Below the pieces are notes generated by a model that saw nothing but the letters and a program-made list of their open reading frames with translations, did no database searches and was not told the DNA's origin. Shown piece by piece: positions 52,170 through 61,148 of a stretch of DNA of 64,000 nucleotides (its first letter is position 1; each line of letters starts with the position of its first letter). The stretch spans positions 1,253,975 to 1,317,974 of the forward strand of contig NZ_FNIX01000001.1 in NCBI RefSeq assembly GCF_900104175.1. Direction: 5' to 3'. Both the position numbers and the translations under genes were made by a program. The stretch is from Lentzea jiangxiensis (GTDB lineage Bacteria > Actinomycetota > Actinomycetes > Mycobacteriales > Pseudonocardiaceae).

Positions 52170-54884
52170 GTGGACGAACCTGCTTACGACGCGTTCCTTT
52201 CGTACAGTCGCGCGCTGGACGGCAAGCTCGCTCCCGCTCTGTATCACAGCATCCAGCGGTTCGCCAACCCCTTCTACCGGCTGCGGTCGTCGAGGGTTTT
52301 CCTCGATGATCGCAGCCTCTCGGCCAATCCCGGCCTGTGGTCGTCGCTCGAAGCCGCAATGGGGCGATCGCGTTGGTTGATCTTGCTGGCCTCACCGGAG
52401 GCCGCTGCATCTGAATGGGTCGGGCGCGAGCTCAAGTGGTGGCTGGAGAACAAGTCTGCCCAGCGGATCCTCGTTGTGCTGACCTCCGGCGAGTACGCCC
52501 AAGCCGTTCCTCATGAGGTCCGCAAAGCGCTGGGGGAGGAACCCCGCTGGGTCGACTTGCGGTGGCTGAGAGAAGCAGGGCAAGTCCACGACTCGAACCC
52601 GCGGTTGCGCAACTGTGTCGCCGACATCGCCAGTGCGGTGAGAGGCGTGCCGAAGGACGACCTTGTCGGCGACCACATCCGCCTGCACCGTCGCACCATG
52701 TGGTTGACGGGTGGTGCTATCGCCACCCTCGTCGTGCTTACCGTCGCCTTGCTGGTCGCCGCGCACACCGCAGTGGGAAAAGCGGATGAAGCGGTCGCGC
52801 AGGCCCGTACAGCAACCGCCCGCGGCCTCGCTTCAGCCGCCGTGGCGAACCTTCGCACCGATCTGGGGCTGAGCCGTGTGCTCGCGGCAGAGGCGTACCG
52901 AGTCGAGCCCAATGGCCAGACACGCGCGGCGCTGTTCGAGACGATGGCGACGAGTCCTCATCTCGAGCGCTATTTGCCGGTGGGCGGCGAGGTGACCGCT
53001 CTGGCGACGTCCGCGGATGGCAGGGTGGCGGTGGCTGGTACAGCGGACGGGCGCGTCGTGAGATGGGATCTGGTCAAGTTCCGCAGTACCGAGCGGAAGG
53101 TCGGTCCGAGGGCGGTCACCGCGGTGGCGACGAGTGCCGACGGCAACGTGATCGCGGCCTTCACCGCGGGATACACACTGCGCTGGGAAGTGCGTTCCGA
53201 TGCCACACAGGTGATCGACACACCTGATGACCTCACGCGTGGCTTGGTCGCGGTGTCACGTTGGGGCCGGTTCACCGCTGTGTACAGCACTTCCACATCG
53301 GCAGAGGTCTACGAGAACGGCTTATCGCGCACCACACGAGTGGTCCACGATGATCACTTGGATCGAGTCGTCGAGCGCAACGATCCGAGTTCTCCGGTGC
53401 TCATGGTGAGATTGCCCGATGATTTCACTTTGCTGGAGGTGTCCTACAACGACTGGGTTCGCAGATCACCCACCACGTTGGAGACAGCGTCGGTCGTACA
53501 GGGAAACGCGGCCCCTGCGAACGGTTCTTGGGGAGGCTTGTCGGACGACGGCAACCACTTCGGCTTCTCGAAAGACGGCGACACCCGCCTGTGGCGAACG
53601 AGCCAGGCAGCTTTCGGCTTCGACACACATGATGTGCGGCTACCGGCAGGCAGGGACAACCCTGCTGCGGTGGCGATCAGCAACGATGGCGCTCGTACGG
53701 CCGTGGCTGATGCCGGCGTGATCTACGTCTACGACATGTCCGGCCCGGTGACCGGTGAGCGGACACGGCTCGACGGCAACAGTGAGACGCCGTTCGTGGG
53801 GTTCCTCGGGGTCGACAACAACCGCCTGGTATCCGCGACACGTGACCGGCTCGTGCTGTGGGACCTGACGCGCAACACCCCCATCGGTTCCACGCCGATC
53901 ATTCGCACTCCTCTGTCGTGCAGCGCGTGCCCGGCACCGCGGATCGCGGCGGCGCATGGCGGGATCGCGGTGGCTGCAGGCTCGGACGTGGCGGTGCAGT
54001 GGTACCGGAATTCCATCGGTCCGGATAACAGATTCGGTCCGCTGGTGTGGAACTCGACCGGTAAGAAGCTGTTCCTCGTGAAGATGCCTGATGGTATTGG
54101 AGAGGTGTGGATGGCTGAACACGGTCTCGAGCGACTCTCTGTGTGGAACGGCTTAGTGAACGCTGAGTTCGTGGTTGCGATGGGTGTGTCGGCCAACGAT
54201 CACAGGCTGGTCACGGTCAACGAGCGCGGCGACGTGCAGGTCTTCACGGGCCGTGAACTGTCGAGCACGGGAACCGTCAAGGTCGATCGCCGGCTGGATC
54301 AACAGGGATGGCCACCGGCAGGTCACCTCGCCGCGGTGAGCGCGGACGCGGTGACCGCAGCCATTGCGCTCCCAGATTCGGTCTTCCTCGTGAACACGTT
54401 GTCGGGCAAGGTGTACCAGCTTCCAGGCGGCAAGGCCGATGCCGTCGTCTTCACCGCCGGAGATCTGTTCGTTCAGCGCGACGGCGCCATCGAGATCTGG
54501 GACACCAGCGGGCGCTTCCTGCGGCGCACCGTGCCGAGCGACCCCGCCTACTTGCCGGGACTCGCCGTCAGCCCCGACTCGAAGATCGCCGCACAACTCC
54601 GCAGCGACCACGTCCTTGTCATCACCAACCTCGTGACCGGGGAACTCGTCGGTCAACTTCGGCTGAGCGAGCAACGCGGGCGGTTCGGCCGCATCGGCGT
54701 GGCTTTTTCCGACGATCGGAGCGTCCTCACAGCGGTCTCCGACAGACCGCTGCGCCGATGGGACCTCTCAGAGGACAACTGGGTGAAGGCTGCTTGTTCG
54801 TCCGCAGGCAGGGGCTTGACCGATGATGAATGGCGGCATTTCGTGGGCACGGCGCCACCCGCTCAGCTCACTTGCGGGCGATGA
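52170..54884 (+). CDS. TIR domain - transmembrane - WD40-like propeller protein
   Basis: 904-aa protein. Residues about 6-135 are a TIR domain: box 1 AFLSYS (8-13), box 2 FLDDRSLSANPGLW, and the NADase-type SEWVGREL motif with the candidate catalytic Glu at residue 87. One membrane helix lies at about 177-202 (MWLTGGAIATLVVLTVALLV). A helical stretch with LGLSRVLAAEAYRVEPNGQTR then leads into WD40-like blades (about 270-890: VTALATSADGRVAVAG, VRWDL, LVLWDL, IEIWDTSG, LRRWDL). It ends in the DDEWRHFVG tail seen in STAND/WD40 proteins. Composition is more AT-rich than its neighbours, suggesting transfer. A stress or anti-phage NAD+-consuming role is inferred. Confidence 0.82.
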   Translation: MDEPAYDAFLSYSRALDGKLAPALYHSIQRFANPFYRLRSSRVFLDDRSLSANPGLWSSLEAAMGRSRWLILLASPEAAASEWVGRELKWWLENKSAQRILVVLTSGEYAQAVPHEVRKALGEEPRWVDLRWLREAGQVHDSNPRLRNCVADIASAVRGVPKDDLVGDHIRLHRRTMWLTGGAIATLVVLTVALLVAAHTAVGKADEAVAQARTATARGLASAAVANLRTDLGLSRVLAAEAYRVEPNGQTRAALFETMATSPHLERYLPVGGEVTALATSADGRVAVAGTADGRVVRWDLVKFRSTERKVGPRAVTAVATSADGNVIAAFTAGYTLRWEVRSDATQVIDTPDDLTRGLVAVSRWGRFTAVYSTSTSAEVYENGLSRTTRVVHDDHLDRVVERNDPSSPVLMVRLPDDFTLLEVSYNDWVRRSPTTLETASVVQGNAAPANGSWGGLSDDGNHFGFSKDGDTRLWRTSQAAFGFDTHDVRLPAGRDNPAAVAISNDGARTAVADAGVIYVYDMSGPVTGERTRLDGNSETPFVGFLGVDNNRLVSATRDRLVLWDLTRNTPIGSTPIIRTPLSCSACPAPRIAAAHGGIAVAAGSDVAVQWYRNSIGPDNRFGPLVWNSTGKKLFLVKMPDGIGEVWMAEHGLERLSVWNGLVNAEFVVAMGVSANDHRLVTVNERGDVQVFTGRELSSTGTVKVDRRLDQQGWPPAGHLAAVSADAVTAAIALPDSVFLVNTLSGKVYQLPGGKADAVVFTAGDLFVQRDGAIEIWDTSGRFLRRTVPSDPAYLPGLAVSPDSKIAAQLRSDHVLVITNLVTGELVGQLRLSEQRGRFGRIGVAFSDDRSVLTAVSDRPLRRWDLSEDNWVKAACSSAGRGLTDDEWRHFVGTAPPAQLTCGR

Positions 54885-55470
54885 TCCAGTGGAACATCGC
54901 CGGCTCCGGCTCGTGCATGGTCACCAGATCGTCGACGACGATCTCCAGGTGCTCCGCGAGCAGCTCCCGGTTCACATCGGGTGTGTTGCTGCCGAAGAAC
55001 ATCTCCACACCGAGCCAGCTCTCGGTGACGTCCGGCGTGCCCGTGCCCAGTGAGGCGAGGAACAGGCCGCCGGGCTTCAACCACCGCGCGATCCGCGCGA
55101 TGAGCCCGGACTGCTCGGCCTGCGGCACGTGCAGGATCGAGTAGAACGCCGCGACACCGTCGAACGTGCCTTCGTCGAAGTCGAGGACGGTCATGTCGCC
55201 CTTCTCGAACCGTGCCCCCGGAACGTTGGCGCGAGCCAGTTCAACCTGCCGCTGCGACAGATCGACACCGAGCACGTCGTGCCTCACAGCGAGCTCCCGG
55301 CCGCACGGCACACCCGCACCGCACCCGAGTTCGAGCACCTTCGCGCCGTTGGGCAGCCGGCGGTCGAACTCCGCGAGGTAGCGCAACCGGGGATCGTCGG
55401 CGATCTGCGCGGACCATTCGAGGTACCGCTGCGCGATGGCGTCGTACCCCCGCTCGACGATCCGCTTCAC
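54868..55470 (-). CDS. Class I SAM-dependent methyltransferase
   Basis: 200-aa methyltransferase-fold protein. Motif I is KVLELGCGAGVPCG (about residues 46-58), motif II-like GVDLSQRQVELARANVPG, then FDGVAAFYSILHVPQAEQ and LKPGGLFLASLGTG. Substrate unknown. The GTG start lies in a 4-bp overlap with the stop of the KptA gene, so the two form an operon. The 3' end overlaps the TIR gene by 17 bp in the opposite direction. Confidence 0.85.
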   Translation of the reverse strand: MKRIVERGYDAIAQRYLEWSAQIADDPRLRYLAEFDRRLPNGAKVLELGCGAGVPCGRELAVRHDVLGVDLSQRQVELARANVPGARFEKGDMTVLDFDEGTFDGVAAFYSILHVPQAEQSGLIARIARWLKPGGLFLASLGTGTPDVTESWLGVEMFFGSNTPDVNRELLAEHLEIVVDDLVTMHEPEPAMFHWIIARK

Positions 55471-55991
55471 GGCGTCGCCAGGTAGCTCGCCGGTACGTGC
55501 TGGGTGAGCCACACCCCGTTGGCGCTGAGCCGGAACTCGTGCCCGTTCTCGTGCATCGCCCTGGCGTCGACCGTCAGCACCAACGGCCGCCCGCGCCGCG
55601 CGCCGACCCTTCGCGCGGTCTCGCGGTCGGGGGAGAGGTGCACGTCGTGGCGCGACATGGGGCGCAGGCCGTCGCGCATGATGTCGTCGAGGTGCTGCGC
55701 GACCGTGCCGTGGAACAGCTGGTCCGGCGGTGTTGCCGTCGGCAGGCCCAGGTCCACCTCGACGCTGTGGCCCTGGTTCGCGCGGATGCGGTCGCCCACG
55801 ATCGTGAAGCGGTTCTTGTCGTTGCGCGCCACGACCTCGAGCATGTCGGCCTCGGAGATGCCGAGCGCGGTCAGGAGGTCGGTCACCGGGACCCAGCCCG
55901 CGGGATCGAGGGTCAGGCCGACGCGCTCGGGCTGGTGCCGGAGCGCCTTGGACATCCGCTTCGAGAGGCGGATCATTCTTTCGTCTTCCAT
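55467..55991 (-). CDS. kptA: KptA/Tpt1 RNA 2'-phosphotransferase
   Basis: 174-aa NAD+-dependent enzyme that removes a 2'-phosphate from RNA, giving ADP-ribose 1'',2''-cyclic phosphate. Conserved residues of the family are visible: LSKRMSKALRHQPERVGL (Arg-His), a winged-helix-like N-terminal half with NDKNRFTI, then LFHGTVAQHLDDIMRDGL, MSRHDVHLSPDRETA, and a C-terminal GVWLTQHVPASYL. Bacteria have no tRNA-splicing 2'-phosphate, so its natural substrate is unclear. It heads the kptA-methyltransferase operon next to the TIR gene. Confidence 0.9.
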   Translation of the reverse strand: MEDERMIRLSKRMSKALRHQPERVGLTLDPAGWVPVTDLLTALGISEADMLEVVARNDKNRFTIVGDRIRANQGHSVEVDLGLPTATPPDQLFHGTVAQHLDDIMRDGLRPMSRHDVHLSPDRETARRVGARRGRPLVLTVDARAMHENGHEFRLSANGVWLTQHVPASYLATP

Positions 55992-56059
55992 TTCGACCCC
56001 AGGAAACCACAGCGCGTCCACCGATTTTGCGATCTCATGGCCGGGTGTGGCGCGAACGG

Positions 56060-56672
56060 CGGGTGACCGGTGAGACCGAGACCTTCGTGGCGTGGCGGGA
56101 GGGGCGGCAGGACCGGGCGTTGCTCGCGATCCACGGCGGCCCCGACTGGGACCACAGCTACCTCCGCGACCCGCTGTCGGAGCTCGGCTGCCGACTGCTC
56201 CTGCCCGACCTGCGCGGATGCGGCCGGTCGGGAAGACCCCTGGCGCCGCCAGGATCTGACGCCGGACGACGTCAAGGCCGAGGCGGTCGCGGCGGCACCG
56301 GCGAACATCCGGCGCGCCGAGGCGATGCCGGGCTACCTGCGGCGGCTGGAGGACGTCCGGTTCGGTGCCGAGTGGGTGCGGCAGCTGCAGGCCGGCACCC
56401 TCGTCACGCCCCGGCTCCCCGACGCGGCGCAACGGATCGCGGCGCTCGACCTCCCCGTGCTCCTGCTGCACGGCCGTTATGACATGACATTCCCCGTGAG
56501 CCTCGTGGCGCCGACGCTGGAGCTGATCCCGCGAGCCCGCGCCGTCGTGCTGGAGGCAGGTCACATGCTGCACGTCGACGATCCCGAGGGGTACCTCTGC
56601 GCGCTGCGGGAGTTCCTAGGCGGTGCCGCCCTCCAGAACGGGCTTGAGTTTGGGGGCACCCGGCCCATGTGA
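56060..56672 (+). pseudogene. Broken alpha/beta hydrolase
   Basis: Remnant of an alpha/beta hydrolase. One frame gives the N-terminal part (VTGETETFVAWREG, LLAIHGGPDWDHSYL, LLLPDLRGCGRSGR) to about 56240; the homologous C-terminal part continues in another frame (WRRQDLTPDDVKAEAV, LPVLLLHGRYDMTFP, GHMLHVDDPEGYL) to the stop at 56672. The expected nucleophile-elbow segment (G-x-S-x-G) between them is missing, so there has been an internal deletion with a frame change at about 56225-56250. The 3' end overlaps the SoxR-like gene on the other strand. Confidence 0.8.
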
Positions 56673-57080
56673 GGCCTGCTCGTCGTCGATGTTCTGCAGC
56701 GCGCAGCTGCGCAGCGACAGGCAGCCGCAGCCGATGCAGCCGGTGAGCCGGTCGCGCAGGCGGTAGAGGGCGTCTATGCGCGCGTCCAGCTCGGCGCGCC
56801 ACGCGCGGGAGAGGCGTTCCCAGTCGGACTTCGTCGGCGTGCGGTTGTCCGGGAGCTGGGCCAGCGCGTCGCGGACGTCCTCCAGGGTGAGGCCCACGCG
56901 TTGCGCGGTGCGGATGAACGCCAGGCGGCGCAACACCGAGCGCGGATAGCGGCGTTGGTTGCCCGTGGTGCGCACGGAGGTGATCAGGCCCCGCTCCTCG
57001 TAGAACCGCAGGGCCGTGTGGGGCACGCCGCTGCGTTCGGCGACCTGCCCGATGGTCAGCATTTCCGGCAACTTGCTCAC
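56616..57080 (-). CDS. soxR: SoxR-type redox-sensing MerR regulator
   Basis: 154-aa MerR-family activator with a [2Fe-2S] cluster. The N-terminal helix-turn-helix is MLTIGQVAERSGVPHTALRFYEERGL (in short motifs, residues about 7-32), a dimerisation helix follows, and the cluster-binding motif CIGCGCLSLRSC (C-x2-C-x-C-x5-C) near residues 118-129 is the SoxR hallmark. In actinomycetes SoxR responds to redox-active compounds rather than superoxide. GTG 57080 is chosen since TACCAT lies 6 nt before it. A matching palindrome sits in the promoter of the divergent transketolase-like operon. Confidence 0.92.
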   Translation of the reverse strand: MSKLPEMLTIGQVAERSGVPHTALRFYEERGLITSVRTTGNQRRYPRSVLRRLAFIRTAQRVGLTLEDVRDALAQLPDNRTPTKSDWERLSRAWRAELDARIDALYRLRDRLTGCIGCGCLSLRSCALQNIDDEQASHGPGAPKLKPVLEGGTA

Positions 57081-57097
57081 CGGATCATGGTAGCCGC

Positions 57098-57128
57098 TTG
57101 ACCTCCAGCATGGTCGAGGTTGAACAGT
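57098..57128 (+). promoter_or_regulatory. SoxR-type promoter with 19-bp spacer
   Basis: -35 TTGACC (57098-57103) and -10-like AACAGT (57123-57128) are separated by 19 bp, the long spacer typical of MerR-family-activated promoters. An imperfect palindrome ACCTCCAGCATGGTCGAGGT (57101-57120) centred on CATG lies in the spacer, and the -10 is 7 nt before ATG 57136. Confidence 0.75.
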
Positions 57129-57135
57129 TGGTGCC

Positions 57136-57798
57136 ATGCAACGGATACCGGAGCTCTTCGCGAGGATGACCGGGGACGAGAAGCACGAGTGGGCGGCGGC
57201 TTCCACGATCGACGTGCTGTGGGTCCTCTACGACAAGGTCCTCAACGTCACGCCCGCCACGGCCGACGACCCCGACCGCGACCGGTTCCTGCTCTCCAAG
57301 GGGCACGGTCCGATGGCCTACTACGCCGTCCTGGCGGAGAAGGGCTTCCTCGACGAGTCCATTTTGGACGACTGGACGTCGTGGGACAGCCCGCTCGGCC
57401 AGCACCCCGACCGGGTGCTCGTGCGCGGCGCCGAGATCAGCAGCGGCTCGCTCGGCCACGGGCTGCCGATCGCGGTCGGCACGGCGATCGGACAGCGGAT
57501 CGGCGGAAGCCGCGGGCGCACGTTCGTGCTGGTCGGCGACGGTGAGCTGGACGAGGGCAGCAACCACGAGGCGATCGCCGTGGCCGCGCGGCTGCACGTC
57601 GCGAACCTCACCGCGATCGTGGTCGACAACCAGTCCGCGATGTACGGCTGGCCCGGCGGCATCGCCCGGCGCTTCGCCGTCGAGGGCTGGCAGACCACCG
57701 AGGTGGACGGCCGTGACCACGAGGCCCTCCTCATCGCACTGACCGCTCCGCACGACCGCCCGCACGCGGTCGTCGCCAAGATCGAGAAGAGCCACTGA
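57136..57798 (+). CDS. Transketolase-like N-terminal subunit
   Basis: 220-aa protein equal to the thiamine-diphosphate-binding half of transketolase. Motifs: RFLLSKGHGPMAYYAVL, SGSLGHGLPIAVGTAIG and the TPP motif VGDGELDEGSNHEA ... TAIVVDNQ. It works with the next gene, the pyrimidine half, as in split archaeal and bacterial transketolases. Stop and start of the two genes overlap by 1 bp (TGATG). The SoxR-type promoter implies induction by redox stress. The sugar substrate and whether it feeds a pentose-phosphate step or a special pathway are unknown. Confidence 0.85.
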   Translation: MQRIPELFARMTGDEKHEWAAASTIDVLWVLYDKVLNVTPATADDPDRDRFLLSKGHGPMAYYAVLAEKGFLDESILDDWTSWDSPLGQHPDRVLVRGAEISSGSLGHGLPIAVGTAIGQRIGGSRGRTFVLVGDGELDEGSNHEAIAVAARLHVANLTAIVVDNQSAMYGWPGGIARRFAVEGWQTTEVDGRDHEALLIALTAPHDRPHAVVAKIEKSH

Positions 57799-58691
57799 TG
57801 ACGACCATGCGCCAGGCGTTCGTCAAGACCGTCAACGACGAGATCGCCACCGACCCGCGCATCGCCGTGGTGACCGCGGTGATCTCCAGCAACGAGTTCC
57901 CGCAGGAGCACGAACGCGTCGTCGACGTCGGGATCCGCGAGCAGACCATGGTGGGCGTGGCGAGCGGCCTGGCGCTCACGGGTCTGCGACCGGTCGTCCA
58001 CAGCTACGCGCCGTTCCTCGTCGAACGGCCGTACGAGCAGATCAAGCTCGACATCGGGCACCAGGACGTCGGTGCCGTGTTCGTGAGCATCGGCGCGTCC
58101 TACGACGACCCGGTGTGGGGCCGCACGCACCAGTCGCCGGGCGACGTCGCGTTGTTCGACACGCTGCCCGGCTGGACGGTGCACGTACCCGGACACCCGG
58201 ACGAGGTCACGCTCCTGCTGCGGCAGGCGCTGAAGGACGACAACCGCGTGTACGTCAGGCTTTCGCTGCACGAGAACAGCCGGGCGCACCCGGTCGGCAG
58301 GGGCTTCACCGCGCTGCGCCACGGCAAGCGCGGCGTCGTGCTCGCCGTCGGACCGATGCTCGACCGGGTGCTCGAAGCGGTCGACTCCGAGAACGCCGAC
58401 GTCACGGTGCTGTACGCGGCCACGGTCCGACCGTTCGACTCGGACGGACTGCGCGCCGCCGTGCAGGACACGGACCACGCCGACGTGATGGTCGTGGAGC
58501 CGTACCTCGAGGGAACGTCATCCCATCTGGTGTCCGAGACGCTGCAACAAATCCCGCACCGCATTCGTTGTACAGGTGTCAAACGACACGCTGAACTCCG
58601 CAACTACGGCACGGCCGAGGACCACGACGCCGCGCACGACCTCGACGTGGTGGGGCTGGCCAGCGCTGTGCGGAGTTTCTTCAGGGGGTGA
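57798..58691 (+). CDS. Transketolase-like C-terminal subunit
   Basis: 297-aa partner of the preceding gene, comprising the pyrimidine-binding and C-terminal domains of a transketolase. The Glu that activates thiamine is in DVGIREQTMVGVASGLAL; VHSYAPFLVERPYEQIK and GRTHQSPGDVALFDTLPG follow, and the C-terminal domain begins near KRGVVLAVGPMLD. Complete with no frameshift. Separate genes for the halves are less common in actinomycetes, which usually have one fused tkt, so this is an accessory copy. Confidence 0.85.
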   Translation: MTTMRQAFVKTVNDEIATDPRIAVVTAVISSNEFPQEHERVVDVGIREQTMVGVASGLALTGLRPVVHSYAPFLVERPYEQIKLDIGHQDVGAVFVSIGASYDDPVWGRTHQSPGDVALFDTLPGWTVHVPGHPDEVTLLLRQALKDDNRVYVRLSLHENSRAHPVGRGFTALRHGKRGVVLAVGPMLDRVLEAVDSENADVTVLYAATVRPFDSDGLRAAVQDTDHADVMVVEPYLEGTSSHLVSETLQQIPHRIRCTGVKRHAELRNYGTAEDHDAAHDLDVVGLASAVRSFFRG

Positions 58692-58869
58692 AGGAACATG
58701 TTCACAGTCATGGGGGATGACTGGACCGGCGCGCCTTCTCGCGCCGTGTAGGGGGAAGCGAGGCGCGATCGGGCCGAGCGCCCGATCGCGCACCGCTGTT
58801 CGCACGACTGTCCGTTCCGGAACGCGACCACGGTGGCATGTCTTCACGAGCCCCCGAACCGGACCAGGA

Positions 58870-59694
58870 ATGATGTTGTGCGTGAGAATGCTGATCTGGA
58901 CCCCGTTGAACGCCGCCGAGCTGCAGAAGGCCATGCACGGCGGCAACGTGGGACCCGCGGCGCTCGTCCCGGTGCAGACCGGCACGGTGCTGCTGTCTCC
59001 GCCTGCCACCAGGCTCAACGAGGCCGCATACATGACGAGCAGGGTGCGCAGGATCGGGGGCGGCGCCGCGCTGGCCGTGTGGAACGACGAGGCCGCGTTG
59101 CTCTACCTGTTCACCACCACGCTCGGCCGCGCCTCGATGTGGGGTTCGCGCGAGGCGGTGCTGCGGTTGTCGGCGCAGGCGAAGCGGTCGGGCCCGGTCG
59201 GGAGGTTCTTCGACCGCGCGACCGCGGGCATGATCGACCTGCGTGAGAAGGAGAGGTGGCAGCTCGACGCCGTCGACAAGCTCACCGCGCTGCACCCGGC
59301 CGCCGGTCGCAGGGCACCGCTCGAACGCATCCGCGACTTCACCCGCGCCGAGGCGGCGATTCCGGACTTCTTCCGCGCCGCCGGCCTGCAGGAGGTCGCG
59401 CAGGTGGCCGAGCTCACCGAGGAGGGCCGCGCGGACTTCATGTTGCAGACCTTGGAGCCGCCGCGCGCGCAGATGTGGCCGCTCGCGCTCACCTTCCCGT
59501 TGATCGTGGTGGCGGCGCTGGCGACGGTCCTGCTCCACCTCCCGGCGGTCGTGTACTACCTCATCGGCGCGCTGCTGCTCGTGGTGATGTGCACGCTGAT
59601 GGTGACGCTCAGGCGGCAGCTCGTGCGCAAGAAGCCCATCAACACCGTGTTGCCGGTCATACCGGTTACGCAGGGTGCGGTACCGACCGACTAA
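58870..59694 (+). CDS. Membrane protein of unknown function
   Basis: 274 aa from ATG 58870; later starts at 58873, 58882 or 58888 are equally possible. Not recognised. A soluble N-terminal region has [38 protein letters not shown] and helical, charged segments ([18 protein letters not shown]). Two membrane helices near the C-terminus (about residues 195-215 and 218-237) are followed by a short basic tail. It lies alone between the transketolase-like operon and hisH, on the same strand, with 178 bp upstream. Confidence 0.55.
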   Translation: MMLCVRMLIWTPLNAAELQKAMHGGNVGPAALVPVQTGTVLLSPPATRLNEAAYMTSRVRRIGGGAALAVWNDEAALLYLFTTTLGRASMWGSREAVLRLSAQAKRSGPVGRFFDRATAGMIDLREKERWQLDAVDKLTALHPAAGRRAPLERIRDFTRAEAAIPDFFRAAGLQEVAQVAELTEEGRADFMLQTLEPPRAQMWPLALTFPLIVVAALATVLLHLPAVVYYLIGALLLVVMCTLMVTLRRQLVRKKPINTVLPVIPVTQGAVPTD

Positions 59695-59697
59695 CCT
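59692..59697 (+). promoter_or_regulatory. -10 box of leaderless hisH promoter
   Basis: TAACCT overlapping the preceding stop region, 7 nt before GTG 59705. Confidence 0.6.
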
Positions 59698-59704
59698 GGA
59701 CGTC

Positions 59705-60340
59705 GTGGCACGTGTCGTCGTACTTGACTATGGCTCCGGCAACCTGCGCTCGGCCGAGCGCGCGCTTCAGCGTGTCGGCGCCCATGTCGAGGTGACGTCC
59801 GACCCGCGCGCCGCCCGTGAGGCGGACGGCTTGGTCGTACCCGGCGTCGGCGCGTACGCGGCGTGCATGGAGGGCCTCAACTCGGTGCGGGGCGCCCGGA
59901 TCATCGGCGAGCGCCTCGCCGGCGGCCGTCCGGTGCTCGGCATCTGCGTGGGCATGCAGATCCTGTTCGAGCGCGGCATCGAGCACGGCGTGCTGACCGA
60001 GGGCTGCGGCGAGTGGCCCGGCACCGTCGAACGGCTCGAAGCGCCGGTCGTGCCGCACATGGGCTGGAACACGGTCCGTGCGCCGGAGGACTCGCGGCTC
60101 TTCGCGGGCCTCGACAAGGACACCCGGTTCTACTTCGTGCACTCCTACGGCGTGCGCCGCTGGGAGCTGGAACCGGCCGACCACATCAAGGCGCCGCTCG
60201 TGACGTGGGCCGACCACTCGGGCGACGAGTTCGTCGCGGCCGTCGAGAACGGACCGCTCTGGGCGACGCAGTTCCACCCGGAGAAGTCCGGTGACGCCGG
60301 AGCTCACCTGCTGCGGAACTGGCTGTCCACCCTGGCGTGA
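59705..60340 (+). CDS. hisH: Imidazole glycerol phosphate synthase, glutaminase subunit
   Basis: Class I glutamine amidotransferase (211 aa) that feeds ammonia to HisF. Catalytic Cys in [13 protein letters not shown], and the His-Glu pair in [30 protein letters not shown] opens the protein and [14 protein letters not shown] provides the oxyanion side. GTG 59705 is chosen from the TAACCT box and the family N-terminus; a longer frame from 59675 has no support. Separated from hisB by the 7.7-kb island. Confidence 0.96.
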   Translation: MARVVVLDYGSGNLRSAERALQRVGAHVEVTSDPRAAREADGLVVPGVGAYAACMEGLNSVRGARIIGERLAGGRPVLGICVGMQILFERGIEHGVLTEGCGEWPGTVERLEAPVVPHMGWNTVRAPEDSRLFAGLDKDTRFYFVHSYGVRRWELEPADHIKAPLVTWADHSGDEFVAAVENGPLWATQFHPEKSGDAGAHLLRNWLSTLA

Positions 60341-60404
60341 CGCCCCGGCGCGCAGTCGGCGCAGACGCCCGGGAGCACTTGGCGGAGCCCGTGACGAGGG
60401 ACGC

Positions 60405-60410
60405 TAGGCT
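60405..60410 (+). promoter_or_regulatory. -10 box of leaderless hisA promoter
   Basis: TAGGCT 6 nt before GTG 60417. Confidence 0.6.
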
Positions 60411-60416
60411 GCTCAG

Positions 60417-61148
60417 GTGACGTTCACACTCCTCCCCGCTGTTGACGTGGCCGACGGTCGTGCCGTCCGGCTCGTGCAGGGCGAAGCCGGTACCGAGACG
60501 AACTACGGCGAGCCGCTCGACGCGGCCCTGCAGTGGCAGCGCGACGGAGCGGAGTGGATCCATCTCGTCGACCTCGACGCGGCGTTCGGCCGCGGCTCGA
60601 ACCGCGAGCTCATCGCGCGCGTCGTCGGCGAACTGGACGTGAAGGTGGAGCTGTCCGGCGGCATCCGCGACGACGCCTCGCTGGAGGCCGCGCTCGGCAC
60701 CGGCTGCGCCCGCGTGAACCTCGGCACGGCCGCGCTGGAAGACCCGGAGTGGTGCGCGAAGGCGATTGCCGCGTACGGCGAGAAGATCGCCGTGGGCCTC
60801 GACGTCCGCATCACCGAGCAGGGCCACCGGGTCAAGGGCCGCGGCTGGACGTCGGACGGCGGCGACCTCTGGGAGGTCCTCGACCGCCTCGACCGCGACG
60901 GCTGCTCCCGCTACGTCGTCACGGACGTCTCGAAGGACGGCACGCTCACCGGCCCGAACCTGGACCTGCTCAGCGAGGTCTGCGCCCGCACCGACGCCCC
61001 GGTGATCGCCTCCGGCGGCGTGTCCACCGTGGACGACCTGGTGGCGCTGGCGAAGCTGTCGCGCGACGGTGTCGAGGGCTCCATCATCGGCAAGGCCCTC
61101 TACGCCGGCGCCTTCACGCTCCCGGAAGCACTGGCCGCGGTCCGCTGA
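60417..61148 (+). CDS. hisA: HisA/PriA phosphoribosyl isomerase
   Basis: 243-aa TIM-barrel isomerase. In actinomycetes this is usually PriA, serving both histidine (HisA) and tryptophan (TrpF) synthesis; whether trpF is absent here cannot be seen. Motifs: [19 protein letters not shown] (catalytic Asp in PAVDV), [23 protein letters not shown] (second Asp, dual-substrate loop) and [15 protein letters not shown] start is leaderless. Its last 35 bp overlap the convergent HTH/Clp_N gene. Confidence 0.95.
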   Translation: MTFTLLPAVDVADGRAVRLVQGEAGTETNYGEPLDAALQWQRDGAEWIHLVDLDAAFGRGSNRELIARVVGELDVKVELSGGIRDDASLEAALGTGCARVNLGTAALEDPEWCAKAIAAYGEKIAVGLDVRITEQGHRVKGRGWTSDGGDLWEVLDRLDRDGCSRYVVTDVSKDGTLTGPNLDLLSEVCARTDAPVIASGGVSTVDDLVALAKLSRDGVEGSIIGKALYAGAFTLPEALAAVR

